64,000 nt of DNA. It comes from Acidobacteriota bacterium (GTDB lineage: Bacteria > Acidobacteriota > Terriglobia > Acidiferrales > UBA7541). The stretch covers positions 1 through 64,000 of the forward strand of contig JABDFR010000008.1 of the NCBI GenBank assembly GCA_013286465.1. The letters run 5' to 3'. Positions within the stretch are counted from its first letter, which is position 1; each line of letters opens with the position of its first letter. Positions 61,665 to 64,000 of the stretch are shown here, in pieces. The position numbers were made by a program, and so were the translations under genes. Under the pieces are notes generated by a model that worked only from the letters and a program-made list of their open reading frames with translations, did no database searches and was not told the origin of the DNA.

Positions 61665-62009
61665 TAGTGCCTCCCTGTTTCGGTCACCAGCCGGGTCGAG
61701 CGTTGCGCCGACTGGGACCCACCCGGCCCGTTTCGAGCCCTATGAAACACCAAGACGCTTTTGCGGGTAATACCCGGAAATCCCTATGGCTAAACGAATT
61801 ACTCGGTAGGACTCCCGACCCGAGCAGGCCCCAATGGACACAGACCCGCAAAATCCCGGCGGTGCCGGGAACTGTACGAAAGTCCGAGAGAATAGGGCGC
61901 GCGGTCCGCTGAGTTTGAGGTTGTGTTGGCCGAAATCAGAGCCAACGCCAAAGTCAATAGCGAAACCGACGATCCTCAGGTCTGAAGACCCGAGCTACAT
62001 TTGCTTTAG
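61665..62009. other. Intergenic region upstream of csbD-like gene
   Basis: This 345-bp region holds the promoter of the csbD-like gene and the end of the response regulator gene. A GTAG-headed hairpin lies at 61975-61998. A GGGTAATACCC palindrome occurs near 61764-61774. No gene is convincing here. Confidence 0.5.
61975..61998 (-). repeat. REP-like element, singleton related to family D
   Basis: On the minus strand, GTAG is followed by CTCGGGTCT and AGACCTGAG arms with the same TCTTCAGA centre as family D. It lies 12 bp downstream of the response regulator stop. Confidence 0.7.
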
Positions 62010-62669
62010 TTAGGCTTCGATTATGTGGTTTCTGATCGCGTAGCGTACCAGCTCGCTCACGGAGTGGCACTCGAGCCGTCGCATTACATTGGCGCGGTGC
62101 GTCTCCGCCGTTTTCACGCTGATGCCCAGCGCTACGGCCACTTCTTTGCTGCTCTTCCCTTCGGCCAGCAGTTGCACAATTTCCCGCTGGCGTGGGGTCA
62201 AGCGGCCACGCCGCGTGTCTACTTCGGAGGGCTCGAAATCGCGCTTCAGATAGCCGTCGAGAACCACCTGGGCGACTTTCGAGGTGAAGAAAGTTTTGTC
62301 GCGCCGCAACGCTTCGAGCGCGCTGACTAGATCCCGCCCCGCGTCGGTCTTTAGAAGATAGCCGCGAGCACCCGCATCCAGCACGTCGCGAATAATCGGA
62401 TCGGATTCGTGCATCGTCAGCACGAGAACTTTGGTTTCCGGATGATCCTTTACAATCTGGCGGGTCGCCTCGAGCCCATTCATCGAGGGCATGCTGATAT
62501 CCATTACCGTAACGTCGGGCTTCAGCTCACGCGTTTTTTCCACCGCTTCCCTGCCATCGGCGGCCTCTGCCGCAATTTCCCAGCCGGGGTGTTCCTTGAT
62601 CAATGAACAAAGACCTCTGCGAACGATTTCGTGATCATCTGCGACTACCACGCGCATCGATCCCATCAT
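62010..62669 (-). CDS. NarL/FixJ-type response regulator
   Basis: The product has 219 residues. A receiver domain has VVVADDHEIVRRGL, the phosphoacceptor in DVTVMDISMPSMNG and the lysine in GYLLKTD. A LuxR-type helix-turn-helix (LTPRQREIVQLLAEGKSSKEVAVALGISVKTAETHRANVMRRL) follows. No histidine kinase gene is beside it. Three in-frame ATG codons lie at the start; a GGAGG site suits the second. Confidence 0.95.
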   Translation of the reverse strand: MMGSMRVVVADDHEIVRRGLCSLIKEHPGWEIAAEAADGREAVEKTRELKPDVTVMDISMPSMNGLEATRQIVKDHPETKVLVLTMHESDPIIRDVLDAGARGYLLKTDAGRDLVSALEALRRDKTFFTSKVAQVVLDGYLKRDFEPSEVDTRRGRLTPRQREIVQLLAEGKSSKEVAVALGISVKTAETHRANVMRRLECHSVSELVRYAIRNHIIEA

Positions 62670-63084
62670 TTGCCTCCAAAGTTTTGATTAACCTGAAAAT
62701 CTGACCACTCGTCGGGGGTAAATCGCCTGTAGATAATTGACCTGACACTATTTGGCTGGGGAGGCTCTCTTCGTTCATACACGCAGTACAGAGTGCACCC
62801 AGCGCGCCAGTCCAGGGGCGAGTTGTCAATTTGCGCGCAACTTATTGATAATACTTCCTTTATTCACACAAGCCCTCGCGCTCGGCCCCCGCTCGCTGCC
62901 CTATTATCACTGAAATTTTTACACGATACCGCGTATCCCTGTAAGGGTTACGCAGTATGGAGCTTTGGCCACGCGGCGCGTAAAACGGACGAGTTACAAG
63001 CGGCCGATGTTCGCAACGGAGGGAATAAAACCCGGAGGCGAACGAAGGTCGGCTGGAAACTAAATTTCCGATCGAGGAGGCACT
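62670..63084. other. Long intergenic region with a promoter candidate
   Basis: This 415-bp region separates divergent regulator and small membrane-protein genes. It holds a candidate plus-strand promoter (62823-62852), an A/T-rich stretch and a GAGGAGG ribosome-binding site just before 63085. No convincing gene is present. Confidence 0.55.
62823..62852 (+). promoter_or_regulatory. Candidate sigma-70-type promoter
   Basis: TTGTCA (62823-62828) is followed after 18 bp by GATAAT (62847-62852). It points to the DUF1328 gene about 230 bp downstream, which would imply a long leader. Confidence 0.45.
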
Positions 63085-63249
63085 ATGCTGCGCTGGGCTC
63101 TCGGTTTCTTTCTGGTAGCGATCTTGGCGGCCGTCCTGGGCTTCGGCGGCATTGCAGTAGCCGCGGCCGGAATCGCACGCATCCTGTTCTTCCTGTTCCT
63201 GGTCCTCTTTCTCGTGGCGCTAGTCGGCGGCCTGATGCGTAGGGCCTGA
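63085..63249 (+). CDS. DUF1328 family small membrane protein
   Basis: The product has 54 residues: [19 protein letters not shown] followed by a second hydrophobic segment ([22 protein letters not shown]), the two-helix DUF1328 (YtjA-like) pattern. A GAGGAGG site precedes the ATG. Members are stress-associated; function is unknown. It is likely cotranscribed with the next gene, 26 bp downstream. Confidence 0.92.
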   Translation: MLRWALGFFLVAILAAVLGFGGIAVAAAGIARILFFLFLVLFLVALVGGLMRRA

Positions 63250-63275
63250 CCGCACGAAGCGCAAAGGAGCGTCTG

Positions 63276-63497
63276 ATGGGCGCGAAAACCGTAATCGGAA
63301 TCGTCTTGATCATCATCGGGATAGTCTCGCTAGGCTATCAAGGCTTCACCTACACCACCCGCAAGAAGGTGGTAGACATAGGCCCCATCGAAGCCACGAA
63401 GAAGGAACACCACACGGTCCCGTTGCCCCCAATCCTAGGCGTAATCGCCCTAGCCGGAGGGGTAGTAGTGCTGGCAACAGGCCGCAGCGGCGAATGA
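63276..63497 (+). CDS. Small two-helix membrane protein (DUF3185-like)
   Basis: The product has 73 residues. The first segment (TVIGIVLIIIGIVSLGYQG) and second (LGVIALAGGVVVLATG) flank a soluble TTRKKVVDIGPIEATKKEHHTVPLPP loop. This pattern occurs in a conserved family next to DUF1328 genes. Function is unknown. Confidence 0.8.
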   Translation: MGAKTVIGIVLIIIGIVSLGYQGFTYTTRKKVVDIGPIEATKKEHHTVPLPPILGVIALAGGVVVLATGRSGE

Positions 63498-63507
63498 CTT
63501 TGACGTG

Positions 63508-63558
63508 GTAGGGGAGGGTGCTTTCCTGCCCGCCAGCAGTGTGGCGGAAGCCCTCCCG
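63508..63558 (+). repeat. Compound REP-like element, family D long form
   Basis: Plus-strand GTAGGGGAGGG and CCCTCCC arms enclose a CCGCC/GGCGG hairpin. It is nearly identical to 47248-47298 and lies 11 bp after the DUF3185-like gene. Confidence 0.8.
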
Positions 63559-63596
63559 CATTTCGGCCCCGATTTCAGGTCCAACGGAGGAGAGAA

Positions 63597-64000
63597 ATGA
63601 AGACGAATACATTGTTTGCGATCTTGTCCGCAATGGTGCTGCTGGCGATGCCGGCAATCGCCAGAAGCGGTGACAGCACCAAAGATGAAGACGACCGCCT
63701 GCTAAATTCCGGCAAAGTAATGCACGAAATCCTAAATGTCCCAGACGATATCCCGCAGGACTTGTTGGACAAAGCCCGCTGCGTAGTAGTGATGCCGTCG
63801 GTACTGAAAGCGGCATTCGTGGTAGGCGGCACCTACGGCCGCGGCGCAATGGTCTGCCGCACCGGCAAAGACTACCGCGGCCCGTGGGGCGCTCCCTCGA
63901 TGTTTGCGATGGAAGGCGGCAGCTTCGGATTCCAAATCGGCGTAGACGCCACGGACTTCGTATTCCTAGTGATGGATAACCGCGGAGCCGACAGCCTAAT
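63597..64000 (+). CDS. SYLF domain lipid-binding protein, 3' end missing
   Basis: The gene is cut by the window end; 134 residues are visible. A signal peptide (MKTNTLFAILSAMVLLAMPAIA) is followed by a SYLF/Ysc84 start (LNSGKVMHEILNVPDDIPQDLLDKARCVVVMPSV, then VVGGTYGRGAMVCR and WGAPSMFAMEGGSFGFQIG). Members bind phospholipid. A GGAGGAG site precedes the ATG. Confidence 0.9.
   Translation, partial: MKTNTLFAILSAMVLLAMPAIARSGDSTKDEDDRLLNSGKVMHEILNVPDDIPQDLLDKARCVVVMPSVLKAAFVVGGTYGRGAMVCRTGKDYRGPWGAPSMFAMEGGSFGFQIGVDATDFVFLVMDNRGADSL

Noticed and set aside
61667-61912. An 81-codon plus-strand frame beside the csbD-like gene
   Set aside because: It covers the csbD-like promoter region, has no ribosome-binding site or recognisable motif and is Pro/Arg-rich.
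94-63558. CRISPR array or insertion-sequence remnants as explanation of the repeats
   Set aside because: Repeats are dispersed singly, each a short hairpin with GTAG, without regular spacers, target duplications or a transposase gene in the window.

Overview
The window is a gene-dense stretch of a high-GC chromosome, most likely from an acidobacterium (Acidobacteriota, Terriglobia-like). This is an inference from gene content: DUF1501/DUF1800 secreted proteins, mammalian-type 6-pyruvoyl-tetrahydropterin synthases beside folE, an MurQ-based amino-sugar pathway without PTS components, and many PilZ, TlpA and SYLF small genes. There are no tRNA or rRNA genes, no CRISPR array, no insertion sequence and no phage genes.

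Layout. 0.2-5.4 kb: secreted DUF1501 and DUF1800 proteins, a PilZ protein and a YihY membrane protein. 5.5-16.6 kb: a reductive pyrimidine (uracil/thymine) catabolic region with beta-ureidopropionase, an aldehyde dehydrogenase, type II NADH dehydrogenase, PreA, a membrane HEGGH protein, PreT and dihydropyrimidinase. 16.6-18.9 kb: small zinc-ribbon, PilZ and repeat-rich proteins. 18.9-31.5 kb: a probable peptidoglycan-sugar recovery island with a BadF-type amino-sugar kinase, a sodium:solute symporter, an amino-acid permease, a beta-lactamase-fold/NamZ (DUF1343) fusion, a NagZ (GH3)/beta-lactamase-fold fusion, MurQ and MurA; a cobalamin-binding protein is embedded in it. 31.7-37 kb: rpsO-pnp and a pterin operon (glycosyltransferase, two tandem PTPS paralogues, FolE). 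37-42.2 kb: a TlpA protein, a permease, then a CsoR-CopA copper operon with a clear palindromic operator. 42.2-42.9 kb: a strong candidate for an unrecognised structured small RNA on the minus strand. 42.9-51 kb: a TlpA variant, an amidase, two unrelated fatty-acid desaturase types and a His-rich membrane pair. 51.1-60.2 kb: a complete arginine operon, argR-C-B-D-F-G-H-(argA-like)-J, behind a TTGACA promoter with ARG-box-like sites. 60.4-64 kb: an ECF sigma factor, CsbD, a NarL-type regulator, two tiny membrane proteins and a SYLF protein cut by the window end.

Two features span the window. First, more than twenty short intergenic hairpins, most beginning with GTAG, look like several related families of REP elements (substrates of RAYT/TnpA-REP transposases). 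Some have invaded gene ends, supply stop codons or lengthen proteins. Second, over roughly the first 21 kb the plus strand looks rich in G and T whichever way the genes run, and the bias fades after about 23-34 kb.

The most interesting system is the 18.9-31.5 kb island. The separate amiE, nagZ and namZ genes of the Bacillus subtilis muropeptide pathway appear here as two divergently transcribed exported fusions, each joining a glycosidase to an AmiE-like serine hydrolase, next to a kinase-plus-symporter route that could replace the PTS transporter MurP.
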